Shown here: positions 22,046-34,126 of the stretch, piece after piece | Layout of the letters: every line of letters begins with the position of its first letter | How positions within the stretch are numbered: position 1 is the stretch's first letter | Origin: Impatiens glandulifera | Taxonomy: Eukaryota; Streptophyta; Magnoliopsida; Ericales; Balsaminaceae | Reading direction: 5' to 3' | Assembly: GCF_907164915.1 (NCBI RefSeq) | Contig: NC_061864.1 | Span: 7,629,389 to 7,693,388, forward strand | Length of the DNA: 64,000 bases | The notes under the pieces: model-generated | What the model was told of the DNA's origin: nothing | What the model saw: only the letters and a program-made list of their open reading frames with translations | Databases searched by the model: none | Position numbers and translations under genes: made by a program

Positions 22046-24349
22046 ATGCTCTTAATCCTCCGGCGGGCCACAGCGAAGAAGGCTTGGCTTCCGATAGTCT
22101 CTCCTCATTTTCGTTTCTTCTCCAATCTTGCCCCCATTTCATTCGACTTCCGTGAAAGCATTTCTGTCCAAACCCTAACCAAGTCAGAGCTCGAATCCCT
22201 TGTCCATGCTCAATACAACCAAGGCAAGTACCACAACCTCGTCCTTAATGTTGTCGCTTCACCCTCCGTTCTCCTTTCCGCCTGCCATAGACTATGCAGA
22301 CCTGAATCTACCGACTCACCCACTTCCGACTGGATCTCAACACATTTCTTCTCTCTCTCCGAAATGTCCGCGCAGATCACGGAGAATCGATTCGACATCG
22401 AGTCTAGCTGTATTACAATGCATTCCTCGAGCAGGAAAGGTGAGTCTTTAGTGTTGCCCAATTTGAGACTTAAAGTTCTAATTGAAGCTATAAGAATGGT
22501 GTTAGAGATTGTTTACGACAATCGTTTTGCAACATTCTCTTACGGAGGACGTGTCGGGATGGGTCGACACACTGCGATTCGGTATCTTAAGAACTCGGTA
22601 GAAGATCCTAATTGGTGGTTTAATGTGTCGTTTGATCGACGAACATTTAAGGATAATCATGTTGATAAGTTATGCTCGATTATTCAACAGAGAATCAAAG
22701 ATGGAATCTTGTTTGATGTTCTAAGGAGATTGTTTAAAGCTGAGGTATTGAAAATTGAGTTGGGTGGTTGTTATTTAGGAAGAGGGTTTCCTCAAGAATG
22801 TGGGTTGAGTTCGATTTTGATCAATATATACTTTGATTTGTTTGACAAACTAATTCACGAAGTTCGTCTTGACGCTAGTAATAGTAACCCTAAGTTAGAT
22901 CAGAGTGAAGCTAACGTCTGGTCTGATAATCTCTTCTTCAAGCCATTAAAGATATACGCAGTTAGATATTTGGATGAGATCTTAGTGATCACCTCTGGCA
23001 CGAAAATGCTAACGATGGATTTGAAGAACATGGTTACTAAATTCCTAGAAATTGATTTGGAATTAAAGGTGGATACAGTCAAAACCGCAATTCACAGTGC
23101 AATTACTGAAAAGATTGATTTTATAGGAATGGAATTACAGGCTGTTCCACCCTCTGTTCTTCGTCCGCCCATGTCTGAGAAAGCGATCCGAGCGAGGAAG
23201 AAGTACCTCAGACAGAAAGAAGTGAAAGCTTTAGAGTTGAGAAACGCCAGAGAAAGAAACAGGAAGAAACTTGGAATGAAAATATTCAGCCATGTTTTCA
23301 AGAAGCTGAAGAAGAGTAGTAATGGCTTTAAGATAGATTTCCCTATCGAGAATGAAGTCAGCGAAATATTCAAGAAATGGGCGGATGAAGTCGTTCGAGA
23401 TTTCCTAGAAAACTTAAAAGAAGAAGATGAAGAAAACGAGCGCGAAAACTGGCATAGACAGTTAACAGGGGGTGATTTTCTACATTTGAAACATATAAGG
23501 GACAAATTACCAACAGAGCTTGTAGACTCTTACGACAAGTTCCAAACCCAAGTAGACAAATATCTTGACCCGACAAAAGCCATGAAAGTATTGGAGAACG
23601 AAAGGAAGAGGGTAGAGGAAGAAGAGGAACAAGTATACGCAAACAGAACAATAGAAGATCTAACAAAGCTATGCATGAAAGTTTCCGCACCAATGGAACT
23701 ACTAAAGAAATCGGTCAAACTAGTCGGATTCACAAACCACATGGGCCGTCCAAGGCCTATAAGCTCGCTCGTTGTTCTAGAAGACGTCGACATCATAAAA
23801 TGGTTCGAAGGCATAGGAAGAAGGTGGCTAGATTACTTTCGTTGTTGCCATAACTTTCGAACAGTCAAAACAATAGTCTCCTACCATTTAAGATTCTCTT
23901 GCATATTGACTCTCGCTGAAAAGCACGAAGCAACCAAGAACGAAACCATCCGACACTTCACAAAGGACTTGATGATCGACGACGTATTCCACTTTCCTAG
24001 CGAGAGGGAAATCAAGATGATGGGTGCTGGGAATCTTTCGGATCCTAAGCCCGTGGATGGAACTATAACATTGAGAGCGGTTAGATTGGCTTACGAGCCT
24101 TCTTCGAGTGGGTGTGCTGCACATTTTTGTGAGAGGACGGATATTGGGTTGTATCGATTGTGGTTGTTGCAGAAGGAATTGAATTTGAATCCATGGGATG
24201 AGAGTAAATGGGTAAAAGGAATGGGTGTGATTCATGAGAGTTTGAACCAGAAGTGTCTTCCTCTTTGTTGTCAACATAAGAGTTTGTTATATAAGGGTTT
24301 ATTTACCCTGCAAGATGTAGATTTTACTGCCTTAGTTGTTGTCGAGTAA
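22046..24349 (+). CDS. nuclear-encoded mitochondrial group II intron maturase (nMAT family)
   Basis: A single intronless frame of 767 aa. The first in-frame ATG (22046) begins MLLILRRATAKKAW, rich in Arg/Lys/Ala without acidic residues, as in a mitochondrial presequence. RT-like blocks follow: GRGFPQECGLSSILINIYFD (~246-265) and VRYLDEIL (~305-312), where group II RTs have YADD. The changed YLDE strongly suggests loss of polymerase activity. A maturase domain X (KLVGFTNHMGRPRPISSL, ~555-572) and a C-terminal LPLCCQHKSLLYKG remnant of the DNA-binding/endonuclease region are present. Family members are imported into mitochondria and help splice group II introns in transcripts such as nad genes. 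Size and C-terminal region suggest an nMAT3-type protein, but I cannot assign the number with certainty. Confidence 0.93.
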   Translation: MLLILRRATAKKAWLPIVSPHFRFFSNLAPISFDFRESISVQTLTKSELESLVHAQYNQGKYHNLVLNVVASPSVLLSACHRLCRPESTDSPTSDWISTHFFSLSEMSAQITENRFDIESSCITMHSSSRKGESLVLPNLRLKVLIEAIRMVLEIVYDNRFATFSYGGRVGMGRHTAIRYLKNSVEDPNWWFNVSFDRRTFKDNHVDKLCSIIQQRIKDGILFDVLRRLFKAEVLKIELGGCYLGRGFPQECGLSSILINIYFDLFDKLIHEVRLDASNSNPKLDQSEANVWSDNLFFKPLKIYAVRYLDEILVITSGTKMLTMDLKNMVTKFLEIDLELKVDTVKTAIHSAITEKIDFIGMELQAVPPSVLRPPMSEKAIRARKKYLRQKEVKALELRNARERNRKKLGMKIFSHVFKKLKKSSNGFKIDFPIENEVSEIFKKWADEVVRDFLENLKEEDEENERENWHRQLTGGDFLHLKHIRDKLPTELVDSYDKFQTQVDKYLDPTKAMKVLENERKRVEEEEEQVYANRTIEDLTKLCMKVSAPMELLKKSVKLVGFTNHMGRPRPISSLVVLEDVDIIKWFEGIGRRWLDYFRCCHNFRTVKTIVSYHLRFSCILTLAEKHEATKNETIRHFTKDLMIDDVFHFPSEREIKMMGAGNLSDPKPVDGTITLRAVRLAYEPSSSGCAAHFCERTDIGLYRLWLLQKELNLNPWDESKWVKGMGVIHESLNQKCLPLCCQHKSLLYKGLFTLQDVDFTALVVVE

Positions 24350-25786
24350 TTAAAAGGTAAAAAATGGTTGGATTGGGTGAAAGTGATACTCATTAAACAT
24401 CTAAAAGTTATTTACATTAATCTTATTACACAAATTTTATTCATTTTTTTCAGTTTGGCTCTAATCTTAGATTTTCGTAATTGCTGACATATCTATATGA
24501 ATAATAACATAAAAAAAAAATAGTCATTCTTTGTTGACGCCTTAACTGTTGATTCTTATTTTGTGTGACAACGTTAATTTTGCCTTTACAATTGTCGGTT
24601 TATTTTGGAATATTTTTTTGTGACATAAATTTGATTTGGCGTGAGACTTGACCATATATATTTTTTGAATCTTGTTATTATTTATTTTTTTATGAGATGA
24701 ATTTAGTTCAAAATAAAAAAGAAAAGAAAAAATTATATTAATAATCCACCAGCTTAGTAATAAGAGTCATTAAAGAGACTAAAATGTTAAATTTCATCCG
24801 AAACGTTTTGAGTTAAGTTTAAACTGAGATTGAGATTGTGAATTAATGCTTGATCTTGTATAATTTTGTTAAAAAAAAACTAAATAAATAATTTCAACCC
24901 ATCAATCTTTAATATAAAATGATTAGTGTAAATATAAAATGATTAGTGTATAAGTAAGCTCTCATCAATCCATAGGGATTACAACGAGTCAATTCAATAC
25001 TTAACTATTTGTACCCGAATCCGATTTTAGAAATTATTATTCTATTCTGTCTCAGAATACGAAAAGTTACTATAGCAGAGTTTATTATGCAAACGCAAAC
25101 GTGTATGAACTTATAAACGCTAAATTAAACGAGGCCTTAAAAATAAAAAGAGATGGAATTTAAGCAAAATGTAGTTAGGTAGCGTCTATGTAGGGGGAAT
25201 TTGAGCAGATGACCCTAAAAAAAGGGTGAAATGCGGAAAGTGACGGTGGATAATTTAAATAGCGCGGGTGACCCTCTTTTTTTTAATGACAATTGTACAT
25301 TTGCGTAACGCAACCGAATTTTTTATTTTTATTTTTTTTGTCTCGCGATTGCGTGACGCAACTGGGACATTTTCGTCCAAAAACAGTAAAAGAGGTCACC
25401 GGCGCTATTTAAATTATCCAACCTCACTTTCCGGTATTTCACCTGTTTTTGGGTCATCTGCTCAAATCAAATTTACCCTGTCTCTGTAGCCATCATGAAG
25501 AAAAAGAAGACGCGACTCGCAACAGTGAGAAATGGGGAATGGCCTACTAACTAACTAAGTGCATGCCACGTAAGAAATGGCCCCACAAAATGACGCGATC
25601 TAGCCCAGCCGTCTCCATCGATGATACCAAAGAGCTGCAGCAGCAGCAGCAGCTATGCCTATGCACACTGAAGAAGAAGATCTATCTTGTACAATCAGAC
25701 ATCTCTCTCTTCTCTCTCTCAATCAGTAGTGATTTGATATAATCCGGCCAACATCTCGCCGGGAACGGAAACTCACTCTTTACATC
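24350..25786. other. spacer holding the ACT-gene promoter and a Mutator-like MITE
   Basis: This includes the maturase 3' flank, AT-rich DNA, the foldback element at 25194-25480 and the ACT-gene leader, which has a short (CAG)n run near 25640-25660. The plus-strand frame 25268-25489 lies inside the foldback element and is not a gene. Confidence 0.65.
25194..25480. mobile_element. long-TIR MITE, Mutator-like candidate
   Basis: Two arms of roughly 80-90 bp are inverted copies: left TTTGAGCAGATGACCC and GGATAATTTAAATAGCGC recur in reverse complement on the right as GGGTCATCTGCTCAAA and GCGCTATTTAAATTATCC. Nine-base flanks TCTATGTAG (25185-25193) and TCTCTGTAG (25481-25489) differ at one base, as expected for a MULE target-site duplication. 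It ends about 300 bp upstream of the ACT-gene ATG. Confidence 0.85.
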
Positions 25787-28298
25787 ATGGCTATGGCCTT
25801 CTCCCTCTCCCGCACTCTCCCCCGATCTAGGATCCCAGCTGATATCTCTTCTCATTCTAACCCTGGATTCTCTCCTCTCTTCGAATCTTCCAAATATTCT
25901 GGACCTCACCTTCTTCGCCATGGATCTTCTCAGCTTCTCCTCACTTCCTCCAGGAAAAGGTCACTGTTTTCTCCACGTTGTTATAGATATATGATTTAGT
26001 TCAAATTTACTCCGATCCTCGACTCTACGTGCATTTAGTTCAAAAGTTCTATGTATTACTGTTACGCATGTTTCTTGTCAATCTGTATTCGTGATTGTTT
26101 AATTAATTGCCGTATTTTCTCAGATTTGTGTATGATCATGCCGATGATGTCTCTTTCTTAGCTTGGATTATTCTATACTAAATGAATGTCTCTATTACTA
26201 TTTAGGATCACCTTAAAGGCTTCTATTGATGGTGTTGATTCCCTGGGTTCAACCTCATTGGTGAGTGGATAATTATGATTCTTTACTTTCTCCTTGTAAC
26301 TTTTCCTAAGATTTATCTTCACTTATTCGGTGAATTCTTGCTGTGATTGACTTGATTTAATGCTTTTATTTCAGACATCTGAGCAGGATAGTGATTATGT
26401 GCCTATGCCAGTTGTTATGATTGATCAAGATTCAGATGTTAGTGCAACAATTGTACAAGTCAGCTTTGGGGATCGACTTGGTGCTCTTCTTGACACGGTG
26501 AAGTGAAATGGATTTAGATCTTTAGTCCTTTCCTCTTCAGCAGTGAACACACAATATGCATATAGATGTTTAGACCTGATTGATTTATTGGCATTCCCAT
26601 GATTTTTACTGAAAAAAAACTTGCATCTGCTTTAGAATTCAACGCATATGGTTATTTATTATGTTTTTGTGTAAGCATCATATATATATAAATAAGTTTT
26701 TGTTTTTGTTTTCTGGAACAGATGAAGTCATTGAAAGATTTGGGTTTGGGTGTGACAAAAGGAACGGTCACAACTAATGGATCTGAGAAACAAACTAAAT
26801 TTTTCATCACAAGATTGTAAGCTATCTATCTCTATATTAGGTTTCATTAAGGTCTTACTTCAGTATCCCGATCCGGACCCTTATCCAGTTACTGCCTACT
26901 TACTGATTGTGTTCTGGTTTATGTGTTAGATCAACTGGGCGTAAAGTTGAGGATCCTGGCCTCTTAGAGAGAATTCGTTTGACAATTATTAATAACCTTT
27001 TGAAATATCACCCGGTTTGTACAATGTACCATTACTTTTCTTACTTTGATCTGTATTTTTTCTTTCTTGTGATCATTGTCATCTCATGTCCTATAGGAGT
27101 CCAGTGAGAAACTTGCGATGGGTGAGGTTTTTGGGGTTAAAGCACCAGAGAAGAAGGTGATATTAATAAGAATGAAATTCGATACGGCCCTACTTTCTCC
27201 CTTACCATATGAGGAATGTGCTTGTTCAAATGGCACATCATCCCAAAAGTATTTTTTTTTTCTTGTAGGCCAATTCAAAGGGTCTTGATGAACGAGTTTA
27301 GGGTAGTTGTTCCAAGATTTAGACTTGGTGGCAACTCACTTAATAGAAAATTTAATATTTAAAACATAATCATTGCAAATTGGTTTAGTGAGGTTTTGGG
27401 TTGATTATCCTCGTATTCTCTAGAAACAACATAATCTATCTTTTCTAAGTTAAATTGAATTATTGAGAGACTTCATAAACACTCATGTTTGAATTCGAAT
27501 CTTTGAAACTTTTTTTTGTCCCTTGCCTTAGATGGGAAGTCAATAAAATTTGACTTTTATACTGATGACAGCTTGATGTTGATATTACAACTCATATAAA
27601 AGTCAAGGAAGATGGCCCTAAGAGAAGGTGTGTATCTTGATTTTGGATTTTATTTCTTTGGTTATAGTAATCTAAATCAGTTACATTATCCTGTCACATT
27701 TTGTTTTCTGTATGCAATTCAGTCTGCTTTGTATAGAGACTGCTGATCGACCTGGGTTGCTGTTAGAGATGATCAAAATTATGTCTGATATTAATGTGAA
27801 TGTGGAATCCGCTGAGATTGATACTGAAGTATGTAGTCTCTGTAACCTCATCTCTTGAAAGAATAGAAAACAATGCATGTTGTCAACTTTCCTTTATATT
27901 CTTTGTATGTAGGGTTTGATAGCCAAGGATAAGTTTCATGTTAGTTACAGAGGCGCAGCTTTAAACAGTTCACTCTCCCAGGTAAGAGCTTATTTGAAAA
28001 CCGTTGGAAAAATTGCCAAAGTTGATTTTTTTTATAAACTAGTTATTGTGGCTACAACCATTTTGCTTATTGTATTCTTTTGAGAAAGCATATGTAAGAT
28101 GTGACCCATTTGAAAATTTGGTATATTTTAACTTAATCTGCTTCAGATTCAGACCTAGATATACCTAAACAAAAGCACCGAAATTTGTTGTTGTTACTAT
28201 GTTTTTTCCATGTAATTACTTGGTTCGATGTGCAGGTGCTGAAAAATTGCCTCCGTTACTACCTTAGGAGGCCAGATACGGACGAAGATAGTTATTAG
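25787..28298 (+). CDS. ACT-domain-repeat protein, plastid (ACR11/ACR12 type)
   Basis: Ten exons: 25787-25959, 26206-26260, 26375-26497, 26722-26816, 26930-27014, 27097-27156, 27572-27627, 27723-27828, 27913-27981, 28236-28298; 294 aa. The N-terminus is Ser/Arg-rich with no acidic run ([12 protein letters not shown]), typical of a chloroplast transit peptide. Two ACT domains follow, at ~98-165 ([18 protein letters not shown]...) and ~216-286 ([20 protein letters not shown]). 'DRxGLL' turns are the ligand-site signature of ACT domains. Blocks such as [17 protein letters not shown] and [13 protein letters not shown] match plant ACR11/ACR12 from memory, with ACR12 the closer guess. Arabidopsis ACR11 binds plastid glutamine synthetase/Fd-GOGAT; a related role here is inference. 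No catalytic domain accompanies the ACT repeats. Confidence 0.93.
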
Positions 28299-29324
28299 GG
28301 AAGGAAGCATGTGACATATCGGTTCTAAATTCAACAATTTATGTGTCGTTAACTAATCTGAAGCTTCAGTAGCGATTTGACTTACATTATCACATTGTCG
28401 TTCCTTCCAACTGTATTGCCATTATATTTCTCTCCAAAATGATCAGATGCATGGATGCTTCTCTTATCAATAAAACATCATGTATTTTCTTCATTGGTTT
28501 CATCCACTTGCTTCTGTTTTCAACAAAATCTAACAAACAAACAAACAGTTTTTTTTTTTAAAAGGTAAAACCATCTTATTAATCACTCAATCTTGAAGGA
28601 GACAGGCCTGAGTTACAATGAGAAAAATGACAGTCTACCGACAGACATGGATTTCCTCAAAATGAAAAGTTTTTTTTGGGTCTATTTTGTATATGTTACT
28701 AATGTTGAATTTTTTAATATTTTGACATATAGAAGATTTTTATGTCAAATTTACATGATATTTTTTTAAAACTAATTCCATGTTCTTAGTGGAATCTAAC
28801 CTTGTAAAATTGTATTAATTGCTCATAAGAAATGTTCTATTAGCCTAGAAAAACATACCTTAATAATTTATGTGAAAAAAGTAAAGTTGACAGACATATT
28901 TCTCACAAACAGCCAAAAGAAAAAGGGGGAAAAGTAGCAATTATTATTATGATTGTTCTAAACAAGGCTTAAAAAATCAAGTGTAAAAGTAGAGGAAGAA
29001 TCATGGATACATGTCTCCTCCCACTCCCCTCTTTCCTTCATTTCCTAGATTGTGCCTTGATTGAAGGATTTCAGAGGTCACAGTCAAAAAGTAAGCAAAA
29101 TCCATCTTTAAAATTAACTTTTTTTACTTGGTAGAATAGCTCTTAAATTAAGGCCTATTTGAAGACAAATAGTTTCTTTGTTTCTTATCTAAACAGAAAC
29201 CGACATCAACATTAAATAAACAAAAGCAGTCTAAAGTTTCAAACAAAACATCATCATCATAACAAATGGAAGCACAATCACCACCTTCTTATCTACACAA
29301 GATCCTTCTTTCTTTCTTTCTTTC
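28299..29324. other. convergent spacer between the ACT gene and the TBL gene
   Basis: It holds 3' UTRs of both genes, including a likely polyadenylation region near 28470-28500 (AATAAAACATC at 28470), and AT-rich DNA. No coding or RNA gene was seen. Confidence 0.6.
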
Positions 29325-29777
29325 TTAATTACTAAGCAAAACGGCCAAGGCTTCATTCCAACTATCAGGCACGCCGGGCAGACACCAATGGCTACAATCA
29401 GAAGAGTAGGACCCAGCCATCGTGTGCTGCTTATCAACATATCTCCGCCCTATTGCTTTGGCATACACAGAGGGATGCCCGTCTCTCCGTAGGGCCGACA
29501 TTGGTGTGACATCTTGCAAATAAACCGGGAATTGCATCCTAGCCAACAATCCTTTCAGAACCAGTGTTTGTTGTGGGATCATATATTGAGGATGGTTTGA
29601 CCCCATCAAAGGCTTAGTTTGGTTGTAGCATTTCCATCCATTCTCTCTGACATTGCCAACACTTTGATAAATCAACATATAGTTAGTCAAGAGGTAAGAG
29701 TCAGTTAGCTTACCTGTTATGCCTGGGCGACATGCTGCGGAAAATGACTCTGGTTTTTAAAGGGTCTAGATTTAGGT

Positions 29778-29782
29778 CTACC
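29778..29782. repeat. target-site duplication, left copy (CTACC)
   Basis: CTACC precedes the left LTR and recurs immediately after the right LTR at 34127-34131. Five bases is the usual length for LTR-retrotransposon integration. Confidence 0.93.
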
Positions 29783-30266
29783 TGTTAGAATTATCCTAAT
29801 TAGATCCTAATTTAATATGTGAGAAATTAAAATCTTAAATGCGGCGGAAGCGTACCTTAATTAATCGTATGAATAGTGAATCTTCTCTTTCCTTAAACTT
29901 TGCATGGATTGAATGATTCTTTCCTTAAACTTTCCTTATATGGAATGGTTCTTCCATTTGATGAGTAAGTCAATGAATTTCTCTCTCTGTTGATGGGGAC
30001 GCAAAGGAGAATTGACATTACTTCAAATGGGGACCATTACCGTTACATATAACCAACAATAAGTTAGTTATTATAGTTTGACAATTTCTAATTTAGCCCC
30101 TTCATAAAATTAGAAATGTCACTTAGGTATCCTCACTTTATTTTCATGACAAATACACCCATAAGCCATAAACTTAATTTCACATTAGATCACATTATTT
30201 TGGCTTATATTAAATATGACACATGCACAATTATTTATTATACAAGTGACCCTAAAAATTCCAACA
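29783..30266 (-). repeat. LTR (3' LTR in element orientation)
   Basis: 484 bp, identical by eye to 33643-34126. On the plus strand it begins TGTTAGAATTATCC and ends AATTCCAACA. Confidence 0.95.
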
Positions 30267-32995
30267 ATCTCCCACTGGGTCACGTATGTACAAAAATAAA
30301 TGTATCAACCATAATGCGCCTGAAGTTTTATGCCATCTTAATCATATGTTGTATAAACAATTTTATCAATTAAATATATCAATATAGGACCAAAGAGTTC
30401 GTCGTTGTATTTAAGCACAACTAGACCCAACAATGATCACATAAATCAATACAATTAATTGACAAATCATATCATGAATGTGAGGAATGAAAATTTCATG
30501 CAAGGTGATCTTTTCATGTCAATTTTCAACTGGTCCTACTTGACTTTAGTGAGATCATACTTTAAACATAATTATACAAAGTGTAATGAACTGAATAATA
30601 TTTAATTTCTGATCAGAATAAGAAACCTCATAAATATCTATAAAATAACTAAATTGAAAGACAATCAAACTACAAACTCCCATTGAAGTTAGAGATTATC
30701 GATATCTACGACACTCATACGAGCCATATTCTCATCAAAGGCATTAAGTGATAAACCTATTGCCAAGAGGTTCATAACCATAGAGTTTGTACATATATAT
30801 TTTATAGAAATCTATTCACTTTGTATCATTTCTTTAATAAAATAAATTTGATGTCAAAATCACTTAATTTGATGCCTAGTAACATGTCATAAATTTCGCT
30901 GCAATAGTGGATGACGCCATAAGTGTTTGTTTGACACTTCTTCAAGAAATGACAAAACCAGCCAGCGAAAAATATTACCCAAAGTAGATTTCATACTATT
31001 TTGGCATCCCGTAATATCGGAGTCAGAATACTCAATGATCTCAAGACTTTCCGACTTTCTATATGTGAGCATTTAATTCTTAATTCTTTTCAAATATCTC
31101 GTAAGTATTGTCTACTTAATGTCAAGCAAAATTTGTGACATACAAAATGTCACCCATATATAAAACCATACATAGACGTTTACTCTCATTGAACTTGTGA
31201 TACACAAATAATCAATTAAATTCACCTCAAAACCAAAAGAGAGAATTGTTATTTTGTAAAATTTGTGGTATCACTAACGAAACGCTTCTTTAAGTTTATA
31301 GATGAATTTCTTTAATTTGCAAACCATATTAAATTGGTCTCTCGACACAAAGTATTCTCATTGCACCAAATTGTTTTTCAATGTCTCTATTGAAAAACCT
31401 CTTAACATCTACTATGGTGAAGCTCCATATCAAAATATGTAACGGGTACCATAAATTATTCTTAAAGAGTAATTCAATTAAATTGGATTGTCACAAAGAC
31501 ACTTGATTTTGAGGTTGTTGAGTTTGTACTTAATGAGTTTGATCATATTGTCTTGTTACTCTTGATTTTTGAACATTATTCTCAATATCAATAAAATCCT
31601 TATCAATGTCAAAAACACTTGAGATATAAATCAAATCTTCCAGAATAGAAATTATTGATCTAAATCATTTTTAAAGACACAATCATTTCTCCCCTCAAAC
31701 TCAATATCCTCAAAACAAATATTGCAGTCTCGTCTAAAAAAAATATCTTTAACTTGACATCATAAAAAAAAATTATAGCCCTTAATTATTTAGGATATTC
31801 AATAAATTAGTTGCTCACATTTATAAACTTAAGTAACAACTAAATTCAAATAATGATTTATCCCATCTCAAAATACTTAATGCAACATTAATATCAAGTC
31901 TTTGGACAGTAATATTAATTGCTAATAGTATTTTGGTGTAATGATCAAACATTAATAATAAGATATGTCAAATAATCAATCTATCTTTGGATGGATTAAT
32001 TATTCACATAAATAAGACTTTATAATTATTACATATTTATCATCACAAGTATTAATGCAATTCTGTCAATTAATTATCAGCCTTTGGGCCAAATAATATA
32101 ATCACATGAATTACACAATACAACCATTCAAAATTGTCTTGAATTAATTTCAACAAACATTGTCACTTTGGTGATTATTTGTATCAATCAATACAATCCA
32201 AATAATGAACAATAATATCATTAATTTAAATTTAAATGTTATATTATTGTATATAACCCAAATCAATAATATATAATTTTCCAAGAAACATATAATTTAT
32301 TTTATTATAAAAAATAAAATTATACTATAAGATTTTGAAATTTGTAATGTCTCGTATTAATTAAATTAAATTAAATAATAAATCTTCAAGATTTATTTGA
32401 CCAAATTTCAAATATTAGCCTAAATCCAATTATTAATTAATTTATTAATAATCATTAACCTTAATCTTTTAATCCTAAAATAAAGGATATAACTAATTTT
32501 TTATTATATATTGATTTATATATATATAATCTTAAACATTATTCCTTAATTATCTCTTGATTTATAATATATTATATATTATTTAATCCCTTAACAACAA
32601 ATATCAACAGTCAATTTAAAATACGGTCAATTTAAAACAAAGAATTTCTCCCTTTAACCCCTTTAACTTTAACGAAAAAATCTAAACCGTTTAACAAGAA
32701 AATCTAAACACGGTCAATTTAAAACAGAGAATTTCTCCCTTTAACCCCTTTAACGAGAAAATCTAAACCGTTTAATCTAATTATCAATAAATTTAATAAA
32801 CATTATTAAATAATATTATAAATCTTTATATATATATTTACTCAATTATTCGATATATATATATATTATCAAAAATCAATATATCCATATATTCCGAGAG
32901 AAAATTCTTTTTAGGGATTTTATCATCTTAATTATCGTAAAATTCAAATATCCCTTAATCTATTAATCTATATATATATATCCGATTAAAATTTT

Positions 32996-33000
<5 letters not shown>

Positions 33001-33052
<52 letters not shown>
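33001..33052. repeat. (AT)n tracts inside the retrotransposon
   Basis: A nearly pure alternating AT run with one TTA interruption. Shorter AT runs occur nearby, at about 33243-33264 and 33496-33524. They are part of the element's AT-rich filler. Confidence 0.85.
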
Positions 33053-33053
<1 letters not shown>

Positions 33054-33492
33054 TCTCATCATAATTTATTGAAATTATCAAAATCAATATATATTCCTAA
33101 TATTATGTTTGAATTCTCAAAACCAATATATATAATCCGAAAATATGAAATTATCTATAACCTAATATTATGTCTTTGAAATTATCAAAACCAATATATA
33201 TAATCCGAAAACATGAAATTATCTATAAATTCAATTCATGCATATATATATATATATATATATATTTATGATTACTGAGAATCTAAATATCCCTAAACCG
33301 AGGAGGAATCTTAATTATGAGATAATTCAAATATCTCTTCCCATCAATCTTCATGATAACATCATAAGATATTAATTAATATATAACCGTTCCTCTTTTT
33401 CCTCTTTACAGAAACTTAAAGATCTAGGAACTTAACAAAATCAGAGAATCTAAATATTTATAAATCGATAAATCTTTATATCTTTATACTAA

Positions 33493-33524
<32 letters not shown>

Positions 33525-33642
33525 TCCTAATAACATGCTTTTATTTTTATTATGAATTGCATGTCTATAAATTTCATGCATATATATCTACACCGATATA
33601 ATTTTTTCACATAATTAAATTAGGATGGCTCTGATACCAATT

Positions 33643-34126
33643 TGTTAGAATTATCCTAATTAGATCCTAATTTAATATGTGAGAAATTAAAATCTTAAAT
33701 GCGGCGGAAGCGTACCTTAATTAATCGTATGAATAGTGAATCTTCTCTTTCCTTAAACTTTGCATGGATTGAATGATTCTTTCCTTAAACTTTCCTTATA
33801 TGGAATGGTTCTTCCATTTGATGAGTAAGTCAATGAATTTCTCTCTCTGTTGATGGGGACGCAAAGGAGAATTGACATTACTTCAAATGGGGACCATTAC
33901 CGTTACATATAACCAACAATAAGTTAGTTATTATAGTTTGACAATTTCTAATTTAGCCCCTTCATAAAATTAGAAATGTCACTTAGGTATCCTCACTTTA
34001 TTTTCATGACAAATACACCCATAAGCCATAAACTTAATTTCACATTAGATCACATTATTTTGGCTTATATTAAATATGACACATGCACAATTATTTATTA
34101 TACAAGTGACCCTAAAAATTCCAACA
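33643..34126 (-). repeat. LTR (5' LTR in element orientation)
   Basis: 484 bp, identical by eye to 29783-30266. In the element's direction this is the promoter LTR, followed after two bases by the tRNA-Met primer-binding site at about 33628-33641. Confidence 0.95.

Larger units (their letters stand above)
29783..34126 (-). mobile_element. Ty1/copia-type LTR retrotransposon, 4344 bp, non-autonomous, very young
   Basis: Two 484-bp LTRs (29783-30266 and 33643-34126) bound by TG...CA enclose 3376 bp. They appear identical along their length. Next to the right LTR is TGGTATCAGAGCC, read on the minus strand, the standard primer-binding site for initiator tRNA-Met. Next to the left LTR is the purine tract CAGTGGGAGAT. 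Both place the element on the minus strand, the same direction as the host gene. The interior retains recognisable but stop-riddled copia fragments: an RNase H-like segment (minus, about 31072-30890, YSDSDITGCQNSMKST) and RT-like fragments at about 31430-31130. No gag or integrase frame was seen and large parts are AT-rich filler. It is probably mobilised by another element's proteins. Confidence 0.95.

Noticed and set aside
23092..23814. Several minus-strand frames across the maturase gene
   Set aside because: They are antisense shadows of a 767-aa conserved plus-strand protein.
25268..25489. Short plus-strand gene upstream of the ACT gene
   Set aside because: It lies wholly within an inverted-repeat transposable element.
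30116..30373. Small proteins repeated at 30116 and 33976
   Set aside because: Both frames start in the two LTR copies and have no coding features.
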